NCBI GenBank assembly: GCA_026018925.1
Contig: JAKSZU010000031.1
Coordinates: forward strand, 9,939,467-10,003,466
Origin: Tupaia tana
Lineage: Eukaryota > Chordata > Mammalia > Scandentia > Tupaiidae
Direction of reading: 5' to 3'
Length of the DNA stretch: 64,000 nt
Shown: positions 1 through 10,183 of the stretch, piece by piece
Numbering within the stretch: the first letter of the stretch is position 1
How the letters are laid out: each line of letters opens with the position of its first letter
Notes under the pieces: generated by a model
What the model was told of the DNA's origin: nothing
Databases searched by the model: none
The model's input: the letters and a program-made list of their open reading frames with translations, nothing else
Translations under genes and position numbers: made by a program

Positions 1-192
1 ATAACTTTTTCATTGCTAGCTATTTCTTATCTTCTTTTGTGAAGTTTCTGTCCAAATATTTTGCCTAGGTTTTGTTTCTTTTTTCTTTCTTTTTTTTTTT
101 TTTTTGGTATCATTTTTTCTGTATTGGATGGGAGGATCTCTTTACATATTCTGGACATGAATACTTGATCTGAAAGTGTGTAATAGTCTTTT

Positions 193-449
193 GAGACTAG
201 CAGAGGATGATGTAATGGTTACATTGCTGGACTCTCACATAGTCAACTGTGGTTCAAGTCCCGGACCTGGTGGCTTAAAACTCACGTCAGACACATGTGC
301 GTGTGTGCCCAAGATCCCAAGAGGAGAATGAAAGATAAGGGACTGCGACATGGCCATCCCCCATGGGGGGTGATTTCTCACTTTCTCTTTGTCTCTCTCT
401 GTCTGGTGAGTGCACGCATCCTATAGCAAAAAATCTCTTAAAAAAAAAA
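193..449 (+). mobile_element. Type 1 SINE
   Basis: Head GAGACTAGCAGAGGATGATG, B box GGTTCAAGTCC, 3' end CCTATAGCAAAAAATCTC and a short A run. It is flanked by an imperfect duplication of about 17 bp (about 174-192 and 448-466). It lies in the minus-strand L1 relic. Confidence 0.88.
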
Positions 450-466
450 GTCTGTGAATAGTTTTT

Positions 467-620
467 TTTTTTTTTTCTTTTTTAGAGGTTTTTGCCTTAG
501 GGCACGTGCACTCACCAGACAGACAGAGAGAGACAGAGAGACAGAAAGCGAGAAATCACCCCCCAGGGGGGATGACCACGCCGCAATCCCTTCTCCTCCA
601 TTCTCCTAACTGCTGTTCCC
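467..620 (-). mobile_element. Type 1 SINE, internally deleted
   Basis: Poly-T tail, then the 3' half of type 1 in reverse up to CTCCATTCTCC. The sequence then jumps straight to TAACTGCTGTTCCC, the reverse of the first 14 bp of the element. About 110-130 bp, including the B box, are missing. Both ends and the TSD (AAAGTCTGTGAATAG at 447-461 and 621-635) are intact, so the deletion may have been present at insertion. With the copy at 193-449 it forms a close inverted pair. Confidence 0.88.
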
Positions 621-1134
621 AAAGTCTGTGAATAGTTTTTTGATCTCTCTTGAAGACTTGAAGTGCAGAATTATTTTTCATAAAACATAAATATTTTGTG
701 TTTAGAGCTAGGGATTTGTTTAAGTAATCTTTGTCTACCTTTGTTTTATTTTAGAAAAGCTTTATAATTTTAGGTTTTCTATTTAGGTCTTACTTTAATT
801 AACTCAATTTAATGTTTGTATACAATATGAGGTAAGGTGTCAAAGTTTATTTTTATCCATATGAGCATCCAATTTTCCCCATTCCAGTTGGTGAAAAAGA
901 CTGTTCTTTTCCCATTGAATTTCCTTGGCGGCTTTGTCAATAAATTGTGTGTCAAACAGTTTCTTTGAAATATAGTTGAATCTTTAAAAAGGTCTGTGTT
1001 AATCCAGAGCAGGACTCCTAGCTGGCCACCTCTGTGACTTTAGAATGGGAGGACGGGGCGAGTTTGGAAGCTGTAGGGAAACTTCTTACGCAGTCTGATG
1101 GGGATTACTTGTGGCTTTCTCTCATTTTCTTCCT

Positions 1135-1175
1135 TTAAGTTTATTTATTTATTTCTCCCATGATAGAGGAAAACT

Positions 1176-1210
<35 letters not shown>

Positions 1211-1362
1211 GCAAAGAGGGACCTGCAAGAGGGTTCACAGGCCACACTATACTTTCAGCTGTCCTGGATCACGGGCATGCATGCACACACACACCCAGCA
1301 TGCACTAGGAGGCCCTGGACACGAGCTGGGGCCTTTCCATTTGCATTATCACTGTGACCAGC
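1135..1362 (-). mobile_element. Type 3 SINE, diverged
   Basis: The reverse of the type 3 tail (AAGTTTATTTATTTATTTCT) is followed by a GA-rich stretch (about 1175-1210) and CCTGGATCACGGGCATGC, matching the type 3 middle. The head end is badly decayed. Confidence 0.55.
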
Positions 1363-1985
1363 TTCTTTATATCTGGAGATAAATGTCAGTTCATTCTGTT
1401 TCAGACTTGATTGTCTCAGAAACCAATAGATGGGTGATAACTTCTACACTCCCTTTAATCATTTCCTTTGGCAATAATATTAATATTCTCACCTCATCAG
1501 TTTCTGCAGAAGCAGTATTGCACCCAAAATAGAGTAAGAACTTACTTACTTTCAGCATTCCCCCCGAGCGTGTGTTGTAAGCTCATCCTCACAGGAGAGC
1601 TTGAGCAGGGGTGTTCACATGGCCACACACATCGTCAGTGAGCTGTGGGATTTGACAAGCTTGGAGCAGAGAAGAACATCGGATTTTTGTCTCAGACGGC
1701 TCTTCACTCTCATGTCATTGAGTAGCTCAGCATTCACTTGGCTCAGGACGCACTTTGAGAGACATGGATCTTGTGCCCTAAGCAGCAAGCAGTTACAGGG
1801 AATGTCAGTAGTGGGTTGTGTTGATAGTCACTAATCCAGAACCCCTGGCGAGGCTCCATATTTCCTAAAGATGCTTTAATTTCCAAGAGGAGAGTGAAAT
1901 GAGAAAGACTGAAATAACGGTGTTTTGGTCGGTACTGCTAAACTACCTGACAGAATGATTAAAAAGAAAAAAAGAAGAAGGAGAA
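1363..1985. other. Unique sequence, nothing recognised
   Basis: No repeat family, exon or RNA gene could be supported. A 77-codon open frame at 1601-1834 has no recognisable motif and is treated as chance. Confidence 0.5.
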
Positions 1986-2018
1986 GGAGAAGAACAGGAA
2001 CAGGAACAGGAACAGGAA
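1965..2018. repeat. Purine-rich simple repeat, (GAA/GGA)n then (GGAACA)n
   Basis: AAGAAGGAGAAGGAG is followed by four to five tandem ACAGGA units, directly abutting the MLT1-like piece. Confidence 0.85.
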
Positions 2019-2146
2019 CCAGCCCTGCCTCATCTTGATCTGGGACTTCCAGCATCCAGAACTGTAAGAACCTACATGTCTATTGTTTGACCTACTCTGT
2101 CTGCAGGACTTTGATCACAGTAGCCCCAGGAAACTCATACAGACAG
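2018..2146 (+). mobile_element. MLT1-like (ERVL-MaLR) LTR 3' fragment
   Basis: It carries the landmarks of the MLT1 LTR 3' end in order: CTTGATCTGGGACTTCCAGC, ATCCAGAACTGTAAGAA, a polyadenylation-type region and the closing AGCCCCAGGAAACTCATACA. It is an old fossil fragment, far from whole, from before the radiation of modern placental orders. Confidence 0.72.
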
Positions 2147-2913
2147 ATGCTATAGACACCCCTGTCATGGCTGGTTTGCAAAATTCCAAGTGTCCCTTCT
2201 TCCCATTCCACTTTGTGCTGGTAGCAGGGGAGCGCATTCATGTTCTGCGAACATGCAACTAAGTTCCGTTACCTACTTTGTTGCTGTCTCTCTCCAGTCA
2301 AGCCTATTCCACTAGCACCACATTTCCTGTCTTCAAGGCCTGATCCAGACCTTTCCCACTTCCCTCTCTGAATAGAGAAGCTGCTCCAGACCTCGTTGTC
2401 TTACTTCCTGCGAGGGTTGGCACCTCTCATCCCAGTCCGTAGTGCTCAGGTGACTCTGCATGTCACTAACCCTGTGTGTAGTCAGAGTAATTTGGCTAGG
2501 AAGCCAGGAAACCAGAGTTTTGGCCCAGCCGTTGTGGCAAAAGAAACAGGCAAGTGCTCTCTGCAAGAATGAAAGCCATATGGCTGACCATAGTTTGGGA
2601 TCCCTGGGTCGGCCTGAGCACAGACCAGCCAGGTGCGTGCACTGAGAGCCCTGAGGGGCTGGAGATCTGGGAAAAGGGTATCGTGGCATGACAACACCCT
2701 GCTGAGGGTGCTTCTCTTTCTTTCTCTTGCTCATTAATTTTGTTATATATTTTTAAAAGCCAGATGTTTAGTTAAAATTATGTGTAGTCCCTTGCCAATA
2801 ATTTGAATTCTCTTATGTCTCTTGAGATATCTTTGCTCAGGAATACATGCTTATGGGTTTCACCTTGGATTCAAAATGAGCTCTAGATCTTCCTCCCTTA
2901 GAAGATATATAGA
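2147..2913. other. Unique sequence with overlapping chance ORFs
   Basis: Three overlapping open frames (up to 133 codons, minus strand, 2333-2734) occupy the same bases in different frames. None shows a known domain, splice context or a plausible start, so no gene is called. Confidence 0.5.
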
Positions 2914-3026
2914 AGGGCATTTCAAAGAGTTCATGGGAAAGCAAAAGTAAATATTTATTTTGGTGCAATTAAAAAATACATACATAGATTTCTTATAATA
3001 AACATTTTCCATAAACTTGTTACAGA
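2914..3026 (-). mobile_element. Mariner-type MITE (family M-a)
   Basis: Starts GGGCATTTCAAAGAGTTCAT and ends ATTTTCCATAAACTTGTTAC, which pair as degraded terminal inverted repeats. The centre holds the family hallmark TTTATTTTGGTGCAA. See the better copy at 30688-30821. Confidence 0.7.
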
Positions 3027-3655
3027 TTTCTCATCACTTTCCTCTCTCTCTCTCTCCCTCTGAGAAATTTGTCTATATAGACAGATAGATAGACATGTAC
3101 ATGTTTCCTGCTTTGCAAATGAAGTGTGAAATTGTTCTCTTAGGAGAGGCTCAGATAAATCAGCAAAAATATTAGATGGCACCTGTGTGCGTGGCTGGTT
3201 CTGCAGTCCAGGTGTATCTATCCAGACACTGGCAGGTTGCATTTGAAACTGGCCTCCCATGTTGTTGGATCCTGGCCACAGCTGTGTCTTGGTGAAGCCA
3301 GCTCAAGTGGGATACCCACGAGGAACTGGGGAGGAGGGAATGGGGTGAGCCGGGAGAAGGCACTGCACCAAGCCTGCTGGGAATGGCTCTGGCTTGTGAT
3401 GGTGTGTGATGGAAATACAGAGTATCCAAAATCTGCGTGGTCTGGGCATCATAGATACCTGCCAGAATGCCATAAGGGCCTTCTGGGAGACTGGTAAAAA
3501 CACAAAGTCCACCTCTAGCTGGTGGACATTGGCAGGATAATCGAGTGTCTTGAGGAAAGCCTGGGAAGATGTAAGCATCAAAATCCCAGCTGTGTAGACA
3601 GAGTTGTAGGACAGAGCCCAGTGCTGGAGGAGAGCCAGTTTATGCTTTCCTTGTC
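3027..3655. other. Unique sequence
   Basis: A short CT/GATA simple stretch lies at about 3036-3095. The rest has no recognised element. Overlapping 85-101 codon open frames on both strands are judged fortuitous. Confidence 0.5.
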
Positions 3656-3663
3656 AGACAGAC

Positions 3664-3867
3664 CAGGGTTCCCAACCTTGGACCATTGAGGGGACAAGAT
3701 CATTTTCTGTTGTAGGACTGCCCTGAGCACTGTTGGGTGTTCAGCACTGTCCCTGCTGCCTACCTGACATGAGGAGACTCCACCCACAATTCCAGAAACC
3801 AAAAATGTATCTAGCTGTTTCCAGTAGGGTGGGAGGGGGGCAACACACTGTCAACAGAGAACCACTG
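3664..3867 (-). mobile_element. MER5A-like nonautonomous hAT (Charlie) element
   Basis: On the minus strand it begins CAGTGGTTCTCTGTTGACAG and ends TTGGGAACCCTG, the MER5A terminal pair, with the internal ACATTTTTGGTTTCTGGAAT block and 'TGCTGAACACCCAACAGTGC' in the expected order. A perfect 8-bp TSD, AGACAGAC, flanks it at 3656-3663 and 3868-3875, as expected for hAT elements. Length (204 bp) is close to the family norm of about 190 bp. Confidence 0.88.
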
Positions 3868-4079
3868 AGACAGACACGTGGAATGAGTGTCCTGCAGAAT
3901 CTCAGCACCATGGACAAGACCAAGCTTAGGTTATGCTGTCTGCCAGTTCCCAAGTCGTCGTGGCGATGCCCCATCTCTGACACACTGTGTGGCAAGGATT
4001 TGAGGACAGACTTCAGGGACTCATGAATGATGTCGGGCTAAAGCAAAGCAGTGGGACATGGTTTTGTGTGTGTTTGTTT

Positions 4080-4318
4080 TGTTTTTGTATTTTTGCCAAC
4101 AGACGTGAATACTCTCCAGAGGGAGACAAGAGGCAAAGTCAGAAATCACCATCCCATGGAGGATGGCCACACCGCAATCCTTTCTCCTCCATTATCCTCT
4201 TGGGATTTTGAGCATGCACACACACGCCTGCCATGATTTTCAAGCTGCTGAGTCTGGGACTTGAACCATGCTCCGTGTGGGACTTCAGCTCCTTCATCAT
4301 CACCCCATCTGCTGGTCC
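4080..4318 (-). mobile_element. Type 1-old SINE
   Basis: The reversed type 1 body (CCGCAATCCTTTCTCCTCCA) runs to the head end ATCTGCTGGTCC. It is diverged throughout and the poly-T tail is lost. Confidence 0.75.
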
Positions 4319-4702
4319 AAGAAAATCAGATGTTTTTCTGCTGTCTCCTTGTCGTTCCAGGGTGAATGGAGAGGAGAGTAGGGATATTCTGACTGACTCA
4401 GTGGGCCCCAGAGAATGGGTTCATTTGCAATAATGTTTGGCACCATATCCTGCAGTCAGGGGCCATGACGGCTGTGAGTTTTCTTCCTGTCACTGCCTGC
4501 TATGATTGACACAAGACTAGGATAGTCTGGACAGGTCGATGGGTCCGTGAGAAAATCTAGCTGGACAGAAAAGGCACATTTCTAGTTCTCAGAACTACTG
4601 CAGTAGAGACTCCCTCCTCCAATTTCATGGAACGATAAAGAGTATTTGTTGCCTAAGAGCTTAAACACTTATGGGGAGACCAACCAAACTACCTCAGAAA
4701 AA
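4319..4702. other. Unique sequence
   Basis: No family, exon or RNA gene recognised. Confidence 0.5.
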
Positions 4703-4935
4703 GGGGCCTGGTTGGTGGTGCAGTGACAGAGTGTGACACTCTGTGAGGTTGGCCCACATGGGAAGGTTGTAGGTTCACATGGGGAGACCTCCCGGAGTGT
4801 GCTGGGGACATGGGTCCCACATTCCAGAGCTGGGGGACACTGGGGGTGGATGACAGCATGAGCATCTTGCCAGGGGCTCTCTCTCTCTGTCCCTCTCTGT
4901 CTTCGTAGCTTCTGGAAGCAATCAGTAAACTTTCA
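4703..4935 (+). mobile_element. Type 3 SINE
   Basis: Head GGTTGGTGGTGCAGTGACAG, degraded B box, the GACCTCCCGGAGTGTGCTGG block and the CT-rich stretch are present. The closing tail has decayed to AGTAAACTTTCAG. Confidence 0.7.
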
Positions 4936-6061
4936 GAAACCCAACAAGAACGTCAACAACATCTCTGTGAAGTGAGGTGTGCCTGGCCTACTTCCCTTCC
5001 GTATTTAACTAAAGGATATGTCCCTCAGCACGCCGACGGATATCTGTTGATATAAAACAATTAAGCCCAAGCCTCTATTTGCTTCCTCAAGAAATCTGAA
5101 GTTTTTTACAGTGAAAAGTGCTAAATCAATGTTCCAAGTTGACATAGTCTATATATCACTTTATGCCTAATGGTCTTTCGATGATGAATGAACATAAGCG
5201 CTGTGCACGGGAGAATTAGCACAAATTGCCTTCTTAAATAAAGAGAAGGCTGAAGTGACAAGCTTGTCTCCCCTGGGCTTCGCAAATACCGTTCTCTCTT
5301 GAAATAGGACGCTTTAAAATTGGAGGAGCTCTGGAAGCTCATGGGGCATTCCAACAGGCAAGATGCCCCACTCACCAGAGAATTAAGGATCAGAAACATC
5401 TAGCCATACCTCTGAAGCGATGGACCCAAAGTGTCACACCTGGGAGTGTTCACTCTCTCCTGTAATCCCTTGCTGCCTTCGATGATGGCCCTGGCTACAT
5501 TTGAATTTTATGGCGTTGTGCTCGGTATCATGACAGAACCTTGGAGGAATATTGGTGTAATCACCGAACGGTGCATGAAATATGTACAAAGGAGCTTTAC
5601 TTAGAAAAGACTTCAAGACAGAAGTGCAGTTTTGGAAAATGGAAGGTCCAGGGAGTTGCATTAACAGGTACAGCAGCCTGAGAAAAGACGAGCATCTATC
5701 AGGGTGAATGGACCGGTGAATAGCTACACCCGAAGCTCGAAATATGCCCCGAAGAAGACAGCCTCTAACAGGCTGACCATGGCCATAAGTTTAAAGAAAA
5801 AAAAAAAATTAAAGGTAATCATCTGGGCAGTGGAAAAGACTATATTTTCTCCTTAGAGGAGCCACTGAAAAAATCATACTAGGGAACAACACCCTACCAT
5901 AAATTCTGGAATAACGCAATTTTGTAAGAGAGGTCTTCATGCCAGGGAAGATTGGCTTCATGTTCGGTTGAATCTCCTCTGAAAGCATGGCTCAGATTTG
6001 GGTTCTACATTGGTTAAAAAACAGAAAAAACGACCAGATCACAGTCACGTGGGACATTGTG
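4936..6061. other. Unique sequence, 1.1 kb
   Basis: The longest open frames are 75-92 codons on the minus strand, without motifs. One A run at about 5796-5810. Nothing can be assigned. Confidence 0.5.
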
Positions 6062-6272
6062 ATTGTTTATTTATTTGTTTGTTTATTCCATATCTGAAAG
6101 AGAGAGAGAGAATACCCAGGAAAGTCTTGATATCATGATCTACTCCCAGCTTCAGCCAGACCTGGATCATGGGTAGAGACAATCCCAGGGTACTCAAGGA
6201 AGTCTACAGATATGCACCTGGAACCACTCCTTGTGAGTCAGCCTTGCGGGGCAAACCCATCGTTCAGCTCTG
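6062..6272 (-). mobile_element. Type 3 SINE
   Basis: TTTATTTATTTGTTTGTTTATTCC tail in reverse (about 6066-6090), GA-rich segment, CCAGACCTGGATCATGGG, then a decayed head. It abuts the L1 relic on its right. Confidence 0.72.
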
Positions 6273-6676
6273 ATTAAAACTGTGCAGCTAACTAGAGATA
6301 GAAAGGAAGTTCCTCCACCTGCTTAAGGGCATTCACTACAAATCTAAAGTTCACATCATAGTTAATGGTCAGACCAAATGTTTTTTTTGTGATCAAGAAG
6401 AAAACAGAGATGGCCATTCTCCCTGTTCTTTTCAACATTGCACTTGAGATTTGAACAACAGCCATAACAAAAGAAAAATCAATGAAAGTCACCCAGAGTA
6501 AAAAGTAAGCAGAAAATCTGTTCTTATGCATAGACAGCATGATGGAAAAGCCAATGGAATATACAAAACAGCTACTATAGTGATTATTATGTTAGCAAAG
6601 TTACAGGACATAAGTCCCCTATACAAATATGCAAGTAATCTCTCTACCTACAACTGATGAACAATCCAAACTTTTT

Positions 6677-6902
6677 AGGGCCAGCTCATCAGTGGTGGTT
6701 AAGGCACCTGGATCCCACCTGGCAAACTGTGAGGTTTGAGTCCTGGTCCCAGCTGTTTGAGAAATACCACCAAAACAAGGAAGTGGTAGAGGAGAAGGGA
6801 TTATGGCGTGACCATTTCTCATGGTGGGTACTTTCTCATTTTCCCTCTCTCTCTTTCTCTCTCCAGAGAGCATGAGCACCCTCTGGCAAATTAAAAAAGA
6901 AT
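6677..6902 (+). mobile_element. Type 1-old SINE
   Basis: Head GGGCCAGCTCATCAGTGGTG, GGAGAAGGGATTATGGCGTG in the body and the 3' end CTCTGGCAAATTAAAAAAGA. That 3' end is intermediate between type 1 and type 2 (compare 13378-13625). It interrupts L1 ORF2. Confidence 0.8.
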
Positions 6903-6969
6903 AGTAATAAATTGATAACCAATACATTTTCAATAAGATATGTATAAAATACCCAGAGGTATATTTGAG

Positions 6970-7229
6970 ATAGAGAGAGACAAAGACAGATAAAGAGAGG
7001 AGGCCTGAGTCTTCCTACCACGCGAGTTTTCTATACTGGAGGCTGAATTATCAGTGGGACCTCTTCATTCCTCCATTTCCCCCAAAATGGCTAGATCGCA
7101 GGAGCCATGGAGCTGGTTCTTGAAGAAGGGCTTTTCTGTTCCCTCCGCCTCTCCACGTGAGTTTTCTATACTGGAGGCTGAATTATCAGTGGGATCTCTT
7201 CATTCCTCCGTTTCCCCCAAAATGGCTAG
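6970..7229. mobile_element. Unidentified short insertion with about 17-bp target duplication
   Basis: It sits inside the L1 relic between CCAGAGGTATATTTGAGA (about 6952-6969) and CCAGAGGTACATTTGAGA (about 7230-7247), so it arrived by target-primed retroposition or a similar route. It opens with a GA-rich stretch (reverse of a CT-rich SINE end) and contains a 77-bp unit twice (about 7018-7094 and 7153-7229, offset 135 bp) ending CCCCCAAAATGGCTAG. The two units differ at only a few bases. No poly-A or poly-T is seen at either end. I do not recognise the family. Confidence 0.65.
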
Positions 7230-7562
7230 CCAGAGGTACATTTGAGAAAATATCTGTAAGTCCTGTATACTGAAAACTACAAACCATCCTTGAGCAAAAT
7301 AAAAGGAGACCTAAATAAATGGACATACACATTGTTCATAGCTTGGAGAACCCAACAATGTGAAGACATCAGTTCTCTCCAGAATGATCTATAGACCCAA
7401 TATAATTTTAATCAAAATCCTAACATGCTTCTTTCTAAAAATTAGCAATTTTATTCTATAGTACATTGAAAATTTTTAAAAACCCAAAGTGGACAAAACA
7501 ACTTTAGGGGAAAAAAAACAAACCAAAAAACAAACAAAGTTACAATAATCAATAGAGGTGTG

Positions 7563-7829
7563 GAGAGGCAGATGGCATAGGACTTACGTCTCTGGACTCT
7601 CACGTGGGTGACCATGGTTCAGGTCCTGGACCCAGTGGCTTGAAATTCACAAATTCACTCTAGGTGCATGTGCATGCGTGCCCAAGATCCCAGGAGGAGA
7701 ATGGAGGAGGAGGGATTGTGGCATGTCCGTCCCCCTGGGGTGGGGTGGTTTCTTATTTTCCCTCTCACTGTCTCTGTTTCTCTCTAATGCACACATGGGT
7801 CCTAAGGCAAAAACCTTTAAAAAAAAAAG
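7563..7829 (+). mobile_element. Type 1 SINE in L1
   Basis: The head is at about 7563, with CCCAAGATCCCAGGAGGAGA in the body and CCTAAGGCAAAAACCTTT plus an A run at the end. A short direct repeat, AGAG(G)TGTGG, lies at 7553-7562 and 7833-7841. L1 ORF2 sequence resumes directly after it. Confidence 0.82.
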
Positions 7830-8190
7830 AGAAAGAGTGTGGTATTGGCATAAAGACAGATAAGTGGATCAGAGTATTGTCCCATACCTAAGGACAACTG
7901 ATTTTCTTAAAGATACAAAGGCAATTCAGTGAATCAAGTTAGTCTTTCCAACACTGGTCTTGGAGTATCCGTATGTTAAAACTAAAACAAACAAAAAGAC
8001 TTCGACCCATGCCTACAAACAGTATATACAAAAAACATGCCTACATGCTCACATTAACTCAAAGTTGATCAGAGACCTAGATGTAAAACCTAAAACCACA
8101 ATACTTCCTAGAAGCATAAGTCAAAATCTTTGCGACCTAAATGCAGGATCTAAAATACATATCAATTCTGGGTCAGTTTCAAATCATTTG

Positions 8191-8870
8191 TATTTCTGAT
8201 CATGCATTCTTTTTCTGCTTCTTTGCATGCCTAGGAATTTATGATTGGATGCCAGACATTGTGCATTTTAATTTTTAGGTTGCTGGATATTTTTGTATTC
8301 CTATAAATATTCTGGAACTGTCTTCTGGGTTTCAGTTACGTTCTCTGGAAGCCATTTGCATCCCTTGGGTATCGCTTTTGTGATTTGTTAGGCAGGTTCA
8401 GAGAAGTGGTCGGTCTAGAGCTAACTTTTCTTACTCCTAAAGCAAGACCATGCTGAGTAATCTACCGAAATGTCCCATGGGTTATACGGTTTTCCAGTCT
8501 GGCTGGTGAAAAGAGCACTCTTCCCAGACCTCATCCAAGTATTATAGAAACCATCTCTGACATCCAGAGGATCCCTAAAAGATCATTTAATTCTTTTGTC
8601 AGTCTCCCAAATAGGCTCATAGTAGAACCCAAAAGCTCATATTCCCCCAGTTTGTCGCCTCAGTATTTCTCTAGCATGACAGATGGGCCCCAACCGTGAT
8701 TCCACCTTACTGTCCAAAAATTCTTGCTCTCTCTCTGTCTCTCTCATTCTTTCTGCACTCATTTCCCAGGACTAATCTTTTCCTCCCCCATGAGTAATTT
8801 CTGAATCTTTCGTACTGTAAAGCCTCCCAATCTTTCAGAAAAAGCTGGAATTGTATCTGAATTTATTAAT
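8191..8870 (+). mobile_element. L1M-like 3' UTR segment
   Basis: It follows the ORF2 relic without a visible break and carries blocks I associate with old L1 3' regions: TTGGATGCCAGACATTGTGC (about 8246), TATTTTTGTATTCCTATAAA (about 8288) and CCAGTCTGGCTGGTG (8495-8509). No poly-A end is visible. The family assignment is from memory of such blocks, not a search. Confidence 0.5.
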
Positions 8871-8990
8871 CTGAAAAGCATAAAAGCTGCTCCCAAAAGA
8901 GACCAGAGAAACTCATCCTCCTTAGGAAGGGAAGAAAGACTGTAGAGAACTAGCAGGTGAATAATAACGTACCTATATTCATTTATTTAT

Positions 8991-9229
8991 TGATTTTGGA
9001 GAGGTTTTTGCTATAGGGCGCATGTGATTGCCAGAAAGACAGAGAGACAGAAAGTGAGAACTCACCGTGGGGGATGGCCACATCGCCATCCCTTCTCCTC
9101 CATTCTCCTCTCAGGATCTTGGGCATGCATGCACACATGCCCAGTGTGAGTTTAAGCCTCCAGGTCCAGGACTCGAACCGTGGTTGACTCCACGGGAGTC
9201 CAGCAACCATTACACCGTCTGCTGGTCCC
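8991..9229 (-). mobile_element. Type 1 SINE
   Basis: From TTTTGGAGAGGTTTTTGC to GTCTGCTGGTCCC. The central palindrome is shortened. It inserted beside the L1 3' segment. Confidence 0.88.
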
Positions 9230-9859
9230 TTACGTTTATTTTATTTTTGTTTGCATTTCAACATAAATTCAAATTCCACATAGAAGACCACACTTTCATT
9301 TCATAATTCTTAAAATAGTAGGGAGATTCCTTCTCTCTATTCCTTTCAGAAGGAAAGGGAAGGGAAGGACTGAAGCTGACAAGATGCGTGGAGTGCAGGC
9401 CATTAATGATGTGGATGAAGTGTTTTGATTGATAATAATGAGCCAAAGGATGCTCACAATGACAGCAGTGAAAATGATCTGCAGGTGGATGACAAAACCG
9501 CTTGGGCAAAGAACGATTCAGTCTTTAATACGGTCATTAATTTTGCATAAAATCAGCCATATTCGATTGTCCCGAAAATTAGGGAGCAGCCTCTCCTTCA
9601 CTCGCTTTTAAGAGTTTGCAGCAAGTACCAAAAAGTGAGGTGGCCTTACCGACATGGTGTGACTGCCACATCCCAGCAAATGTTTCCAAAATCATATCCA
9701 AGCCGTGGCTGGTGCCACTCACCACGCCAGCATGCACAGCGGCAGTTACAGCAATGCGTGGGGTGATAGGACACATCGGTATCCGTAGTAATGAATCATG
9801 AACACCTGGCTCAGTATACATCGGAGAGCCTCACCCACCACACTTTGCATGTCCGTCAT
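9230..9859. other. Unique block, possible unrecognised minus-strand relic (part 1)
   Basis: The minus strand holds a 65-80 codon open stretch (9579-9821) whose translation reads like a protein (…PRIAVTAAVHAGVVSGTSHG…), but I match it to no family. Together with 10184-10739 it was one block before the SINE at 9860 inserted. It could be a decayed processed gene copy or simply GC-balanced unique DNA. Confidence 0.35.
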
Positions 9860-10183
9860 CTTTTTTTTTTTTTTTGGAGAGGTTTTTCGCTATAGGGCAC
9901 ATGCGCTCGCCAGACAGACAGAGAGAGACAGAGAGACAGAGAGACAGAAAGCGAGAAATCACCCCCCGGGGGGATGACCACACCACAATCCCTTCTCCTC
10001 CATTCTCATCTCGGGATCTTGGGCACGCATGCACACGTGCCCGGCGTGAGTTTTAAGCCACCGGGTCCGGGACGCGAACCGCAGTCAACTATGTGGGTTT
10101 TAAGCCACCGGGTCCGGGACGTGAACCACGGTCGACTATGTGGGAGTCCAGCGACATAGCCATTACGCTAACCGCTGGTTCCC
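9860..10183 (-). mobile_element. Type 1 SINE with duplicated B-box segment
   Basis: A young copy with perfect 13-bp TSD GCATGTCCGTCAT (9847-9859 and 10184-10196). The 47-bp segment spanning the B box occurs twice in tandem (10051-10097 and 10098-10144), each ending TATGTGGG. That adds 47 bp to the normal length. Confidence 0.93.

Larger units (their letters stand above)
1..985 (-). mobile_element. Old L1 LINE fragment (end of ORF2 / start of 3' UTR)
   Basis: Read on the minus strand, about 960 down to 640 aligns by eye with the L1 ORF2 tail shared by old mammalian L1s: a 'GCCAAGGAAATTCAATGGG' block (about 920-935), then the 'CCTCATATTGTATAC' and 'AAAACCTAAAATTATAAAGC' blocks. Bases 1-180 are the AT-rich continuation. 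Two type 1 SINEs (193-449 and 467-620) interrupt it. No usable reading frame remains. The same ORF2 segment recurs on the plus strand near 7.85-8.1 kb, so both are probably the same old (L1M-like) group. The upstream limit is uncertain. Confidence 0.7.
6273..8190 (+). mobile_element. Old L1 LINE, 3' half of ORF2
   Basis: Colinear with the reverse-transcriptase to C-terminal part of L1 ORF2. Landmarks are AGATGGCCATTCTCCCTGTT (about 6409), AATACCCAGAGGTATATTTG (about 6948), TGAAAACTACAAACCATCC (7271-7289), GTGTGGTATTGGCATAAAGA (about 7837) and GATGTAAAACCTAAAACCAC (about 8079). It is full of stops and frameshifts and cannot encode protein. Three later insertions split it: a type 1-old SINE (6677-6902), an unidentified element (about 6970-7229) and a type 1 SINE (7563-7829). 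The same family as 1-985 is likely. Confidence 0.82.
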
